Both the position numbers and the translations under genes were made by a program. From NCBI RefSeq assembly GCF_000317535.1, contig NC_019757.1, positions 3,116,501 through 3,180,500 on the forward strand: 64,000 nucleotides of DNA, given 5' to 3'. Of the stretch, positions 28,402 through 38,274 are shown piece by piece. Each line of letters starts with the position of its first letter. Position 1 is the first letter of the stretch. The notes beneath the pieces were generated by a model that saw nothing but the letters and a program-made list of their open reading frames with translations, made no database searches and was not told the origin of the DNA. The DNA comes from Cylindrospermum stagnale PCC 7417 (GTDB taxonomy: Bacteria; Cyanobacteriota; Cyanobacteriia; Cyanobacteriales; Nostocaceae).

Positions 28402-29631
28402 ATGAACAGCTTGGAACAGATGCAGCAAGCAGAACAGGCACTGTTAGAAATTTTTTCTGTAATTGACACACAGGTTAAGCATAATCTTAAACGAGTGCTA
28501 GATGCTTTTCGTAATCACCGTGTAGGTACACACCATTTTGCTGGTGTAAGTGGTTATGGTCACGATGATTTAGGGCGAGAAACTTTAGATAAAGTTTTTG
28601 CTGAGGTGATGGGTGCCGAAGCTGCGGCGGTGCGAGTGCAGTTTGTTTCAGGAACGCATGCGATCGCTTGTGCTTTATTTGGTGTACTCCGTCCTGGAGA
28701 TGAAATGTTAGCAGTAGTTGGTTCTCCCTACGATACGCTCGAAGAAGTGATTGGTTTACGGGGTCAAGGACAAGGCTCCTTAATCGAGTTTGGCATAAAT
28801 TACCGACAATTGGAGCTAACTCCTGAAGGAACCATAGATTGGCAAGGTTTAAGCAACAGTATTGCTGATAACACTCGTTTAGTATTAATTCAACGCTCTT
28901 GTGGCTATTCTTGGCGTCCCAGCTTATCAATTGCCGATATCGAAAAGATTGTCCATTTAGTCAAACAGCAAAACCCTAACACCGTTTGCTTTGTAGACAA
29001 CTGCTACGGCGAATTTATTGAAACCCAGGAACCGACAAATGTTGGTGCTGATTTAATGGCGGGTTCATTGATTAAAAATCCTGGTGGGACGATTGTTAGC
29101 GCTGGTGGTTATGTTGCTGGACGTGCTGACTTAGTGGAAGCCGCAGCCTGTCGCTTGACTGCTCCGGGAATTGGTAGTTATGGTGGTGCAACTTTTGACC
29201 AAAATCGCCTGCTATTTCAAGGCTTATTTCTCGCACCGCAGATGGTTGGGGAGGCGATGAAGGGAACTTACCTGACTGGATACGTATTTGACAAACTCGG
29301 TTATCCTGTGAATCCTGCACCCCTTGCACCTCGTGGGGATGTGATTCAAGCTATTAAACTCGGTTCAGCCAAAAAGCTGATAGCCTTCTGTAAAGCGATT
29401 CAACAGCATTCGCCTATTGGTTCTTACCTCGACCCCATTCCCGATGATATGCCGGGGTACGAGAGCCAGGTAGTGATGGCTGGAGGGACATTTATTGAAG
29501 GCAGTACTTTGGAATTGTCAGCGGATGGGCCTTTACGTGAGCCTTATGTGGTTTATTGCCAGGGGGGGACTCATTGGACTCATGTAGCGATCGCACTTCA
29601 AGCGGCGATTGAGGCGATAGGCCCGGCTTAA
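28402..29631 (+). CDS. PLP-dependent methionine gamma-lyase-like / 'aluminium resistance' family protein
   Basis: The 409-residue protein from ATG 28402 (preceded by AAGGGGA) is of the cystathionine/methionine-lyase fold type. It shows FAGVSGYGHDDLGRETLD, the cofactor region FVSGTHAIACALFGVLRPGD, CFVDNCYGEFIE, and the probable PLP-lysine segment AGSLIKNPGGTIVSAGGYVAG. The family is often labelled aluminium resistance protein, but its real substrate is unclear. A C-S lyase or related reaction on a sulfur amino acid is likely. An in-frame TTG at 28387 could add five residues. Confidence 0.85.
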   Translation: MNSLEQMQQAEQALLEIFSVIDTQVKHNLKRVLDAFRNHRVGTHHFAGVSGYGHDDLGRETLDKVFAEVMGAEAAAVRVQFVSGTHAIACALFGVLRPGDEMLAVVGSPYDTLEEVIGLRGQGQGSLIEFGINYRQLELTPEGTIDWQGLSNSIADNTRLVLIQRSCGYSWRPSLSIADIEKIVHLVKQQNPNTVCFVDNCYGEFIETQEPTNVGADLMAGSLIKNPGGTIVSAGGYVAGRADLVEAAACRLTAPGIGSYGGATFDQNRLLFQGLFLAPQMVGEAMKGTYLTGYVFDKLGYPVNPAPLAPRGDVIQAIKLGSAKKLIAFCKAIQQHSPIGSYLDPIPDDMPGYESQVVMAGGTFIEGSTLELSADGPLREPYVVYCQGGTHWTHVAIALQAAIEAIGPA

Positions 29632-29668
29632 GATAGGCTCACGCAAGTGTCCTCCTCTGCGTTACATC

Positions 29669-30868
29669 TTAATCCGGTAACTTATACTGCCCAACGATCC
29701 GTTTAGCAAACTCCGGAACGTGCGCCTCTAATTTCTCTGGATGATTCCGCTTCACATACAAGTAATTCCGTGTGAAGTGGGAATCGATGGAAAACCGCGC
29801 ATATTCTAAACCTTTAGGGCCGATTCTCTCAATCACTACACCCATGAGTTTTGCTGCCCACATTGGCAAGGTAACACCTTTATCATAAGCAGGAATACTT
29901 TGCTGTACAGCTTCTTTGCGGTTCCCTTGGGACATCACCGGCTGGGTGTCTAATTGGTCTTGCACCAAGTCCAGCATTTCTTTGCCTGTATCATTTCTAA
30001 CTACAATCCATTGCCAGCGGAAGGGTGCGCCCATGTAGCCAACAACTAAATCTGCTAAGGAGTTGACGTAATCAAAGCAACTCATGCAGGAGGGGGCGAA
30101 AACGTCTTTGAGTTGGTTGGTTTTCAAGCCGAAGAAGGGTACAGTTTCGGTTGAGCCGTCTTCATGCTTGAAATGCACCCGAAAGTCTTGCATGAACTCA
30201 TAACTTACCACTGTGTCAGGCGATCGGCTGGTGGTGTCTAAGAATTTTTGCAGTCCGGCGCGGGTAACGTTATCTACGCAGGGCGTACCTAAAACATACA
30301 GCTTTTCTAAACCAAGTTGTTTTTCTACAGCGCGTAATGCTTGGATTTGGCAACCGACACCAATGACTAATAACCGCTTCATTCCCGATTTTTCTATCTG
30401 TTCTAATACGGAAAGGTTGGGGGAAAGGGTGGGTTTATTTACTCGTGCTGCTAGTATTTCTTCGGGGGTACGGGCGATAATTGGCATGGGTTGAAAGCGG
30501 TCTTCTTTGGTGTTTTGCACGCAGACGACACCTTCAACTAAGCCACGATTTAGCATTTCAATGGCAATGCTGCTAACAATACCTGTCCATTGTGCGCCTT
30601 CGATGGGTTCTTGTTTCCGCGCCGCCATCATGTCTTGATGAACACCAAAGTATACTTCATTTTCGTCTTCGAGGTTGCGGGGGCGGTTGTGGGTTTGGGT
30701 TTCTAGTTCGCCGATTTGCTGATTTATAAAGGCGCAGGCTTCCTTGACATAGTGGATATAATATGTATCGCACAGTCCGCACTCGCTACAGAGTTCTTTG
30801 GCTGGACGGCGGCTTGTGGGTTTTAAGGCTTTGGCTTTTTTATGTTTGTTGGAGTCTATGGAAGTCAT
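29669..30868 (-). CDS. bciB: 8-vinyl reductase (BciB / F420-hydrogenase beta-subunit family)
   Basis: The 399-residue protein belongs to the flavin/iron-sulfur FrhB family. An N-terminal cluster motif ECGLCDTYY is preceded by CS, and later Cys pairs lie in GVGCQIQALRAVEK, GTPCVDN and APSCMSCFDY. In cyanobacteria this family member is the ferredoxin-dependent divinyl (proto)chlorophyllide 8-vinyl reductase of chlorophyll synthesis. The close relative HCAR reduces hydroxymethyl chlorophyll a, and cannot be fully excluded from sequence alone. It is convergent with the PLP-lyase gene, only 37 bp apart. Confidence 0.85.
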   Translation of the reverse strand: MTSIDSNKHKKAKALKPTSRRPAKELCSECGLCDTYYIHYVKEACAFINQQIGELETQTHNRPRNLEDENEVYFGVHQDMMAARKQEPIEGAQWTGIVSSIAIEMLNRGLVEGVVCVQNTKEDRFQPMPIIARTPEEILAARVNKPTLSPNLSVLEQIEKSGMKRLLVIGVGCQIQALRAVEKQLGLEKLYVLGTPCVDNVTRAGLQKFLDTTSRSPDTVVSYEFMQDFRVHFKHEDGSTETVPFFGLKTNQLKDVFAPSCMSCFDYVNSLADLVVGYMGAPFRWQWIVVRNDTGKEMLDLVQDQLDTQPVMSQGNRKEAVQQSIPAYDKGVTLPMWAAKLMGVVIERIGPKGLEYARFSIDSHFTRNYLYVKRNHPEKLEAHVPEFAKRIVGQYKLPD

Positions 30869-30907
30869 AATAATTCGTTTTATGCTGACGGCGCTTTTAT
30901 AACAATA

Positions 30908-31087
30908 CCTTTACAGGTTATACAGTTAACCATAGAGATTGAACAAGAAGAGGATGGGCGGTTTATTGCTGAGGTGATTGATTTTCCTGGTGTGTTGGCT
31001 TATGGAAACACAAGACAAGAAGCTGTGGCTAGGGTTTAAGCTTTGGCTTTGCGTGTTTTGGCTGATAAACTGGAAGATAATGACATG
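30908..31087 (+). pseudogene. HicB-type antitoxin remnant with internal stop
   Basis: One frame encodes LTIEIEQEEDGRFIAEVIDF, then PGVLAYGNTRQEAVARV, then TAA at 31037-31039, and continues as ALALRVLADKLED. HicB proteins normally read ...EAx-x-V-K-ALALRV-ADRLE at this place, so the TAA most simply arose from AAA (Lys) by one base change. There is no proper start near the first residue, the 3' end runs into the next gene, and no hicA is adjacent. The locus is therefore decayed. Confidence 0.75.
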
Positions 31088-31104
31088 CAAAGGAACTATC
31101 TGTT

Positions 31105-32904
31105 GTGCAAAATAATCTCAGTATTAACGGCGTACCTGTACAAAGCGTATATAGCGACTATAAGGAAGGAAAATACATTGTCAATAGACGATACCAAAGG
31201 AAGCTTATTTGGACTTTAACTCAAAAACAGAATTTTATTGATTCACTTTTAAATCAGTATCCAGTACCTCTGTTTCTTGGGGTTAGTGTTGAAGACTCTA
31301 TAAAAGGAACCTGCTTTGAAATATTAGACGGTATGCAAAGATTAGAAGCAATAACATCTTTTATAGAAGGTAATTTTTCTATTCGAGAAAAGTTTTTTGA
31401 TTTAGCTGTTGTTGCAGAGACCAATCGTTTATTAAATGAAGGTAAATTGACACAGAAAAAACCAAAGCTAGAGTTTGAAGAATGCAAGAAAATATTGAAT
31501 TATAGGCTACCTGTATCTACATATGCATATACATCAAATAAAAATATTGATGAGACATTTAGGCGCATAAATACAGGTGGAGTAAGGCTTTCAAGGCAAG
31601 AAGTACGGCAAGCAGGTTCAATATCTGAATTCTCTCAACTTGTAAGAAAGTGTGCAGAATACATTCGGAAAGATGATGCCCATAAAGATATAGTTGAGTT
31701 AGATAAAATGCGATTAATTAGCCTGACTAACAAGGATTTAGACTATGGGATAAAGATAGAAGATACTTTTTGGGCTAAAAACCGGATTTTAACTACTGGT
31801 AATATTTTAGAATCAAGGGATGAAGAACTTATATCTCATATTCTTCTTTATATTATTTTGAGAAATTATGCTCAGACAACATCAGTTTTTTTGGATAGAG
31901 TTTATTCAGAAAATACGAAGGATTATATCAAATGCATTTCTGCTCTAGAAAAAGTTGGTTTTGAGAAAATATATAAGCAATTTTGCTTTGTCTATGACGA
32001 ATTGTGTAACACAATTAATCAATTTGATGGCAGTTTCGCCAACCATATTTACAATAATAACAAATTCACACAAGTTCAAAACGCCTATCAAGTTATCTTC
32101 CTTGCTTTTTTTAAGCTTTTATTAGATAAAAATAGAAAAATACAGCACTACCATAATTTAGCCAAGTTAATGAAAGGAGTTGCAACTCAATGTATGGGTA
32201 AACTTGAATCAAATAGCAAATGGAAATTGGAAGATAGAATTCAGATGATTAATGCTGTTTGTGGAGTTATAGAAAATCAGTTTATACCGCGTGAAGGGGC
32301 AGATCCCACGCTTGTATCTTGGGTTGAAAATCTTGAGAATATTTTAAATCAATCGAGCACTGAAAATATTTGCTACGATTTTAAAATCGGACTTCATTCA
32401 CTTGAAGGAGATACTAGTTTTAATAAAAAACTAGTTTCTAAAATTGTCAAAACTCTTACAGCTATGGCTAATTCACATGCTGGTGAGAATTATATAATTT
32501 TGGGAGTTGCCGATAAGGAAGATGATGCTAAAAAACATGAGGAAAAATATGGCATCGCTGCTAGACAATACAGTAGTTTCTACATTACTGGAATTGGTAG
32601 TGAAGCTGAGGAGTACCATAAAGATATTGATGCCTATCAGCAAAAACTTCAACAGACATTAGATAAAGAACCAATAGATGAAGAAACAAAAAGACTTATC
32701 CAGCGCAATGTATTTTTTTCAAAATACCATGATAAAGATTTTGTTGTCATGAAAATTATACGTGGAGAACAACCCATCGCATATAATGGAGAAATTTTTG
32801 TTAGAAAGATAGCAAATACAGATCCCTCACCAATTGATAAAAAAGACATATATAAGTTCTATATAGAATTCTCAGAACAATCGAAAAGATATCCTTACAA
32901 CTAA
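31105..32904 (+). CDS. DUF262 (GmrS-like) - AlbA_2/Schlafen fusion protein
   Basis: The 599-residue product starts GTG at 31105 after AAGGAA. Residues about 1-180 match the DUF262 ParB/Srx-like domain: NRRYQRKLIWTLTQKQNFID, the DGMQRLEAI motif and DETFRRINTGGVRLSRQE. The middle is helical. Residues about 425-590 resemble the AlbA_2 ATP-binding domain of Schlafen-like proteins (KIVKTLTAMANSHAGENYII, then LGVADKEDDAKKHEEKYG). DUF262 proteins include GmrSD-type restriction enzymes, so a defence role is plausible but unproven. The gene is AT-rich and followed at 22 bp by two further genes on the same strand. Confidence 0.82.
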   Translation: MQNNLSINGVPVQSVYSDYKEGKYIVNRRYQRKLIWTLTQKQNFIDSLLNQYPVPLFLGVSVEDSIKGTCFEILDGMQRLEAITSFIEGNFSIREKFFDLAVVAETNRLLNEGKLTQKKPKLEFEECKKILNYRLPVSTYAYTSNKNIDETFRRINTGGVRLSRQEVRQAGSISEFSQLVRKCAEYIRKDDAHKDIVELDKMRLISLTNKDLDYGIKIEDTFWAKNRILTTGNILESRDEELISHILLYIILRNYAQTTSVFLDRVYSENTKDYIKCISALEKVGFEKIYKQFCFVYDELCNTINQFDGSFANHIYNNNKFTQVQNAYQVIFLAFFKLLLDKNRKIQHYHNLAKLMKGVATQCMGKLESNSKWKLEDRIQMINAVCGVIENQFIPREGADPTLVSWVENLENILNQSSTENICYDFKIGLHSLEGDTSFNKKLVSKIVKTLTAMANSHAGENYIILGVADKEDDAKKHEEKYGIAARQYSSFYITGIGSEAEEYHKDIDAYQQKLQQTLDKEPIDEETKRLIQRNVFFSKYHDKDFVVMKIIRGEQPIAYNGEIFVRKIANTDPSPIDKKDIYKFYIEFSEQSKRYPYN

Positions 32905-32926
32905 TCTATTCTTACAAAGAGTAATT

Positions 32927-33331
32927 ATGCCCAGTGAAACTGTTACACTGCAAATACCTGAAATTATCTATCAACGGTTAGTCAATACTGCTCATGCTAC
33001 TCAGCGCCCTTTAGAGGAAGTCATGCTTCATGCTTTACAAGTAGGTAGTCCACCAGCATGGGACGATGTACCAGAGGAATTTCAAACGGAACTTGCCGCT
33101 TTAGACAAAGTGGATAATAATACTCTTTGGGAAGTTTTCCGTAGTCATAAAACACCAACAGATATGGAGCAATATAATATCCTACTTGAAAGAAATTCTA
33201 GTGGTACTTTAACGGAAACAGAAAGATTAAATTTAATATCACTTAGGCATGAAACTGACCTGTTTATGTTACGTAAAGCCCAAGCAGCAGTTTTACTCCG
33301 TTGGCGAGGCTATAGTGTACCAAATCCTTAA
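32927..33331 (+). CDS. Small protein paired with HNH nuclease, unknown function
   Basis: The 134-residue protein starts SETVTLQIPEIIYQRLVNTA, a strand-then-helix pattern like RHH-type antitoxins, then RPLEEVMLHALQVG. A linker (PPAWDDVPEEFQTEL) and a helical C-terminus follow (LTETERLNLISLRHETDLFM, RKAQAAVLLRWRGYSV). I know it as a recurrent cyanobacterial partner of a small HNH protein. Its stop lies five bases before the HNH start, so they are co-translated. A regulatory or antitoxin-like role is inference. Confidence 0.75.
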   Translation: MPSETVTLQIPEIIYQRLVNTAHATQRPLEEVMLHALQVGSPPAWDDVPEEFQTELAALDKVDNNTLWEVFRSHKTPTDMEQYNILLERNSSGTLTETERLNLISLRHETDLFMLRKAQAAVLLRWRGYSVPNP

Positions 33332-33336
33332 ATTTT

Positions 33337-33762
33337 GTGTCTACATATATTAATGAAAGTTTAAGAAAACAAATTATAGATACTGATAAATCGCGTTGTT
33401 GCTATTGCTTAACATCCGAAGCTAATAGCGGCATCCCCATGACATATGATCACATTCAACCAGTTTCCCTGGGTGGAGATACAAATTTTGAAAACCTTTG
33501 TTTAGCTTGTCGTTCTTGTAATGAATTTAAGAGTAATTTAACTGAGTCTATAGATCCTTTAAGTGGTGAAGCAATATCACTTTTTGACCCTCGTAAACAG
33601 AAATGGTCAGAGCATTTTGTGTGGAGTGTTGACGGTACGAAGGTAGAAGGTATGACTGCTGTGGGTCGCGCTACAATAACTAGGTTACGTATGAATAATC
33701 CAGTTATTATAGTTGCTCGCAAACGATGGGTAATGAGCGGTTGGCATCCTCCTAATGATTGA
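33337..33762 (+). CDS. HNH endonuclease family protein
   Basis: The 141-residue protein has a GTG start. It contains an HNH zinc-finger nuclease core: a first Cys pair RCCYCLTSE, the DHIQPVSLGGDTNFENLCLA block with the catalytic His, and a second Cys pair CRSCNEFKSN with the final Asn. The C-terminus includes a DP-x-K-Q-x-W segment and a basic tail (ARKRWVMSGWHPP). Small HNH proteins of this form act on DNA in restriction or mobile settings, but the target here is unknown. It is the third gene of a tight same-strand run. Confidence 0.88.
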   Translation: MSTYINESLRKQIIDTDKSRCCYCLTSEANSGIPMTYDHIQPVSLGGDTNFENLCLACRSCNEFKSNLTESIDPLSGEAISLFDPRKQKWSEHFVWSVDGTKVEGMTAVGRATITRLRMNNPVIIVARKRWVMSGWHPPND

Positions 33763-34051
33763 TAGTATATAAAAAAACTATGACACAATAATTTAGGATA
33801 GAGTTAGTTTTGGGGAATACATAATACTAGAAAAGCGATCGCACACTCAAAGTACTCTAAAATAAATCATATCAACACCCAGAATTTGTCGGTGTTCAGC
33901 GAATTGCTATGGAAGTATGACCAAATTGCCAAACGGAGAAGAAAAAGCGATCGCCATTTAACTCAGCTACTCTAAAATTATCTAATATTTCTCTCTGCGT
34001 CCTCTGCGCCTCTGCGGTTCGTTACTTTTCAACCCCTCCAAACACAAACCA

Positions 34052-35808
34052 ATGACACCAAACTCCCAAACAGGTGCAGCATTCATCGCCGGCGGAACCC
34101 TAGCAGGTGCGGGAATCTCCTCAACAGTTGGTGGAATGGGATTAGCAGGCGGATTTGGCGCTGTGGGAATTGGCGCGACTCCTGTAACTGCTGCTGGTGC
34201 TGTTGCTGGTGCTGCTGTGTATGGTACCTTCAAAGCGATCGCAGAAGGAGATGCAGCAGCTTTTGGTGCGATGGGAATTGGCGCTTTTGGTGGTGCAGGC
34301 TTTTCCAGCGTTGTTGGTGGGATAGGAATTGTTGCACCAAAAATTGGTTTAGCGTTTGGCGTGGGTACAATACCAATGGCGGGAGTTGGTGCGGTGATGG
34401 GACTTGCTGCCTATGGTGTCGCCAAACTGTTAGACGAATCTGGAGTTAAAGAAACTCCTGAACAAGTTTTTGAGCGGATGGAAGAAAAAGTTTTATACAG
34501 CGCTGCTGTGATTGAGCTAGATTTATCTGGTGAGGATATCAATTCAAAATTTGCCGCTTTGGAAGTTGAGGATGAGTTACAAGCGCTGAAGGCTAAATTA
34601 AAGCAGCCGGAATCTTCCACTCCCAAGATTGAACCAGAAACAGTAATTATCACAAGCCAGACGCCGGAAACTTGGAGGTGTGTACAGACTCTCAAGGGAC
34701 ATACAGCCGCTGTAAATGCGATCGCTATTCATCCCGATGGTAATACCTTTATCAGCGGTAGCGATGACAGACAGGTTCATCTGTGGAACTTGAAAACAGG
34801 AAAATGGCTGTATACTTTTTCTGGGCAAGCAGAAGCCGTGTTAGCTGTGGCTATCAGTCCCGACGGTAAGCAGATTGTTAGTGGTAGTTGCGATGGCGCG
34901 GAGCGCCCGCTGGAAGCGATCGCAAAATCAGCAGTTGGCAACTAGATACAAAAAAATTTAACCGCACATTTTCTTATTTAACTTCTCCCTACAGTCATAA
35001 CGGCTTTATTCACGCCCTTGCTTACAGTCCAGATGGAACAAGTATTGCTAGTGCTAGTAACGATAAAACTATTAGACTGTGGGGACGCTACACGGGAAAT
35101 TTCCAACGAACCTTAAACGGACATACAGATGCAGTTTTAGCTGTTGCGATTAGTCCCGACGGCAAAACGCTGGTTAGTAGCAGTGCTGATAAAACTATCA
35201 GACTTTGGGATTTACAAAATTATCAACAGCGGTGTATCTTAACTCAACATTCAGCAGCAGTAAATACAGTTGTCATTAGTCCAGATAGTCAAACTCTGAT
35301 TATTGGAAGTAATGACACCACAATTAAGCTGTGGAATCTCCACACCGGCGAATTATTCTGCACCCTTACTGGACATTCAACGGCGGTTCTGTCCCTATCT
35401 ATCAGTCTCGATGGACAAACCCTCGCCAGTAGCAGCAGAGATGGCATAATCAAACTTTGGCATATCCAAACTGGGGAATTACTGAAAACGCTTTCTGGCT
35501 GTAGTCCTCTTGCCTTCCATCCCGATGGTAAAACGCTTTTAAGTGGCGGTAATAACGGCAGCATCAAGATTTGGCAGCAAATGCCAGGTTTTGATCAATT
35601 CACACCTAACCGCATTTTATCAGGGGAATGGTGGCAAGTTTTGGGCGTAGATCAGTATACGCACCCCAAAGAGGCTAAGCTTGCCTACCTGGGATTAGCC
35701 AAATTGTATCATCCTGATGTTAACAATTCTGTAAGTGCAAAAGCTTCTATGCAAGCAGTTAATCAAGCTTATCGGGAGTTTCAGGCGCAATTGACAGCTG
35801 ACGGATAA
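34052..35808 (+). pseudogene. WD40-repeat protein with C-terminal J domain, frameshifted by a 26-bp insertion
   Basis: Two overlapping frames (34052-34945 and 34888-35808) form one gene. The N-terminus, residues 1-150, is a Gly/Ala-rich hydrophobic region (SSTVGGMGLAGGFGAVGIGA). A helical linker follows, then about seven WD40 repeats (GHTAAVNAIAIHPDGNTFIS, VHLWNLKTGKW, TIRLWDL). The last 55 residues are a J domain with the HPD motif (LAKLYHPDVN). Taking out 34895-34920 rejoins GSCDRKISSW in frame, giving about 576 residues. WD40 proteins with J domains suggest Hsp70-linked scaffolds. In its present state the gene makes two fragments unless frameshifting occurs. Confidence 0.88.
34890..34920 (+). 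mobile_element. 21-bp small dispersed repeat inserted into a HIP1 site
   Basis: GCGAT occurs at 34890-34894 and again at 34916-34920. Between them are 21 bp, GGCGCGGAGCGCCCGCTGGAA, with an internal palindrome GGCGC...GCGCC. Removing one GCGAT and the 21 bp rebuilds GCGATCGC, the HIP1 octamer, and restores the coding frame. This is the footprint expected of the very small mobile repeats reported in Nostoc genomes: insertion with a short target duplication. Confidence 0.85.
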
Positions 35809-36804
35809 AAGATATTTGATTAATTAGTTACATAATCTTAACTGGCAAACACTGAGAAAAGCGGAAAGTGCGATCGCTCATGGAACAAAACCTGCTACAT
35901 TCCTTCTACAATAGAAACTGGTGTAGCAAACTCCAGTTGTGTGCCTTTTAAAATTGAAGTTATTAGACAATAAAGCCAGGAAAAATGGATAAATACCAGA
36001 ATAGTTTACCAATTAGCTCTATAGAATGCTATCTGGCTTAATTTTTCTTTTAAATAAAGCCATCTTACTCATAATGCCTTGAGTAGAGTTACTATTCTTT
36101 AACTGGACTTATTAAGGTTGTGTGATAAAAAAATACTTAATTTTCTATTTTATAGCCTTTAGTTACTTTCTGGGGCAGGAATAAAAGCTATGAGAGGCAT
36201 TTACTCTTCTATACTTTGCCATTTTCGATTTTACTGCCAGAAGCTCGTCTGCTCAGGAATCAATAGGTTACAATCAGGATATAACCCTTCAGGAATATTG
36301 ACATTCTAAATTCTTCAGTCATTCATCTTGCTTATTGGGGAAAAACGTTATAAATTGTTAACTTATAGGGGAATAATTTAACTTGTAATTTAAATAACTA
36401 AATCCTCATTGAGTGAATATACTGCAAGGGGTTTAAACTTCACAAAAACCTTGAACAGCACCAGAGATATGTTTTTGTTTAGTGAAGCAAAGCTCCGAAG
36501 ATAAAAACGGGGCTATGAATCAGCTAAAAATATATCTTGTGCGACTGTTTTTAGGTAATATTTTATGGCTTGAATTGAATTAGAACTAACTATAATTCAC
36601 CAAAATAAAAATTGATTACAAGCAAATTAAATGCATAACAATCAGCATTTTTAGCTGAGATGATTTAATGATTATTAGATTTCCCCAAAAGTTATTTATA
36701 TTTGCTATTTTAAAAAACCATTTTTGTTATGCTGAGACTAGCTGAAATAATAAACAAAAACGCATTTACCACAAATTCACGTTCTTAATGGAGTTATTCT
36801 AGCA
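35809..36804. other. 996-bp AT-rich intergenic stretch upstream of the invertase gene
   Basis: This is the longest empty stretch in the window. I found no gene, tRNA, clear terminator or long repeat. A short imperfect hairpin can be drawn around AGCAAAGCTCCG at 36486-36497. The last 200 bp presumably hold the invertase promoter. Most long frames are closed by frequent TAA codons. Confidence 0.4.
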
Positions 36805-38253
36805 ATGCAACTAAACGAATTAGGCGAAACTGAAAATATAGAAAATGAGGCATGGCAAGCACTAGAAAATTCAATTCTCTACTATCAAGGGCGTCCTGTA
36901 GGTACTTTAGCTGCCTACGATCCCTCTGTTGAGGCGCTTAATTATGACCAGTGCTTTATCCGAGACTTTGTCTCTTCCGCCTTAATTTTTTTGATTAAAG
37001 GTAGAACAGATATTGTTCGCAATTTTCTAGAAGAAACATTAAAGTTACAGCCTAAAGAAAAGGCATTAGATGCCTATAAACCTGGTCGTGGTTTGATACC
37101 AGCTAGCTTCAAAGTTATTTCATCAGATGGAGAAGAAGTTTTAGAAGCAGATTTTGGTGAACATGCGATCGCCAGAGTAACACCAGTTGATTCTTGCCTG
37201 TGGTGGCTGATTTTGTTGCGTGCTTATGTAGTTGCGACAAACGATTATTCTCTAGCCTATCAACCTGAATTCCAAAAGGGCATCAGGTTAATTATGGATA
37301 TTTGCTTGGCTAATCGCTTTGATATGTATCCAACGCTGTTAGTTCCAGATGGTGCTTGCATGATTGATCGGCGGATGGGTATTTATGGTCATCCGTTGGA
37401 AATCCAAGTTTTATTTTTTACAGCATTGCGTGCAGCTCGTGAGTTACTAGTTTGTCGAGGAAATGAAGAGATTGTTGAAGCAATTGATAACCGATTACCG
37501 CTGCTATGTGGTCATATTCGTCAACATTATTGGATAGATATTAATCGCCTAAATGCAATTTATCGCTTCAAGAGTGAAGAATATGGCAAAGCGGCTGTTA
37601 ATCTTTTTAACATCTATGCAGATTCCCTACCTTATTATGACTTAGATAAATGGCTACCAAAAAAAGGTGGTTATTTAGCAGGGAATGTTGGCCCATCGCA
37701 GTTAGATACTCGCTTCTTTTCACTGGGAAACTTAATGGCGATAGTTTCTGATCTGGCTACTGAGAAGCAGTCCCAAGCCATTATGAATCTCATTGAGAAA
37801 CGATGGGACGATTTGGTGGGAGATATGCCGATGAAAATCTGTTTTCCAGCTTTGGAACATGAAGAGTACAGAGTTGTCACGGGATGTGATCCAAAAAATA
37901 TACCTTGGTCATATCATAATGCTGGTAGCTGGCCTGTTTTAATGTGGATGTTAGCAGCCGCAGCAGTGAAAACTAAGAGAACAAGTTTGGCAGAAAAGGC
38001 GATTGAAATTGCCCAATCACGTTTAGGTGAAGATGAATGGCCAGAATATTACGATGGCAAGAAAGGGCGACTAATTGGTAAACAAGCTAGGAAATATCAA
38101 ACCTGGACAATTACTGGCTATTTATTAGCCAAAGAACTGATAGCCAATCCCGCTCATTTACCATTAATCAGTTTTGATAAATTACCCGCAGAAGTAGTTT
38201 CTAAAGCTTGTGAGCTTGAAAGCAACAGCGTAAGCCCATATCTGTCTCGTTAG
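36805..38253 (+). CDS. Alkaline/neutral invertase, glycoside hydrolase family 100
   Basis: The 482-residue protein hydrolyses sucrose to glucose and fructose in the cytoplasm. It is colinear with plant and Nostoc A/N-invertases: [78 protein letters not shown], and [20 protein letters not shown], then [20 protein letters not shown]. There is no signal peptide. In heterocystous cyanobacteria such enzymes use sucrose imported into heterocysts or made in salt stress. A perfect hairpin lies 21 bp after the stop. Confidence 0.95.
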   Translation: MQLNELGETENIENEAWQALENSILYYQGRPVGTLAAYDPSVEALNYDQCFIRDFVSSALIFLIKGRTDIVRNFLEETLKLQPKEKALDAYKPGRGLIPASFKVISSDGEEVLEADFGEHAIARVTPVDSCLWWLILLRAYVVATNDYSLAYQPEFQKGIRLIMDICLANRFDMYPTLLVPDGACMIDRRMGIYGHPLEIQVLFFTALRAARELLVCRGNEEIVEAIDNRLPLLCGHIRQHYWIDINRLNAIYRFKSEEYGKAAVNLFNIYADSLPYYDLDKWLPKKGGYLAGNVGPSQLDTRFFSLGNLMAIVSDLATEKQSQAIMNLIEKRWDDLVGDMPMKICFPALEHEEYRVVTGCDPKNIPWSYHNAGSWPVLMWMLAAAAVKTKRTSLAEKAIEIAQSRLGEDEWPEYYDGKKGRLIGKQARKYQTWTITGYLLAKELIANPAHLPLISFDKLPAEVVSKACELESNSVSPYLSR

Positions 38254-38274
38254 GGGGGCTGATAAAGAGGTTTA

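Noticed and set aside
31105-32904. DUF262-AlbA_2 gene as a GmrSD type IV restriction enzyme
   Set aside because: The N-terminal domain fits, but the C-terminal HNH-type GmrD (DUF1524) domain is absent and replaced by an AlbA_2-like domain, so the named enzyme is not claimed.
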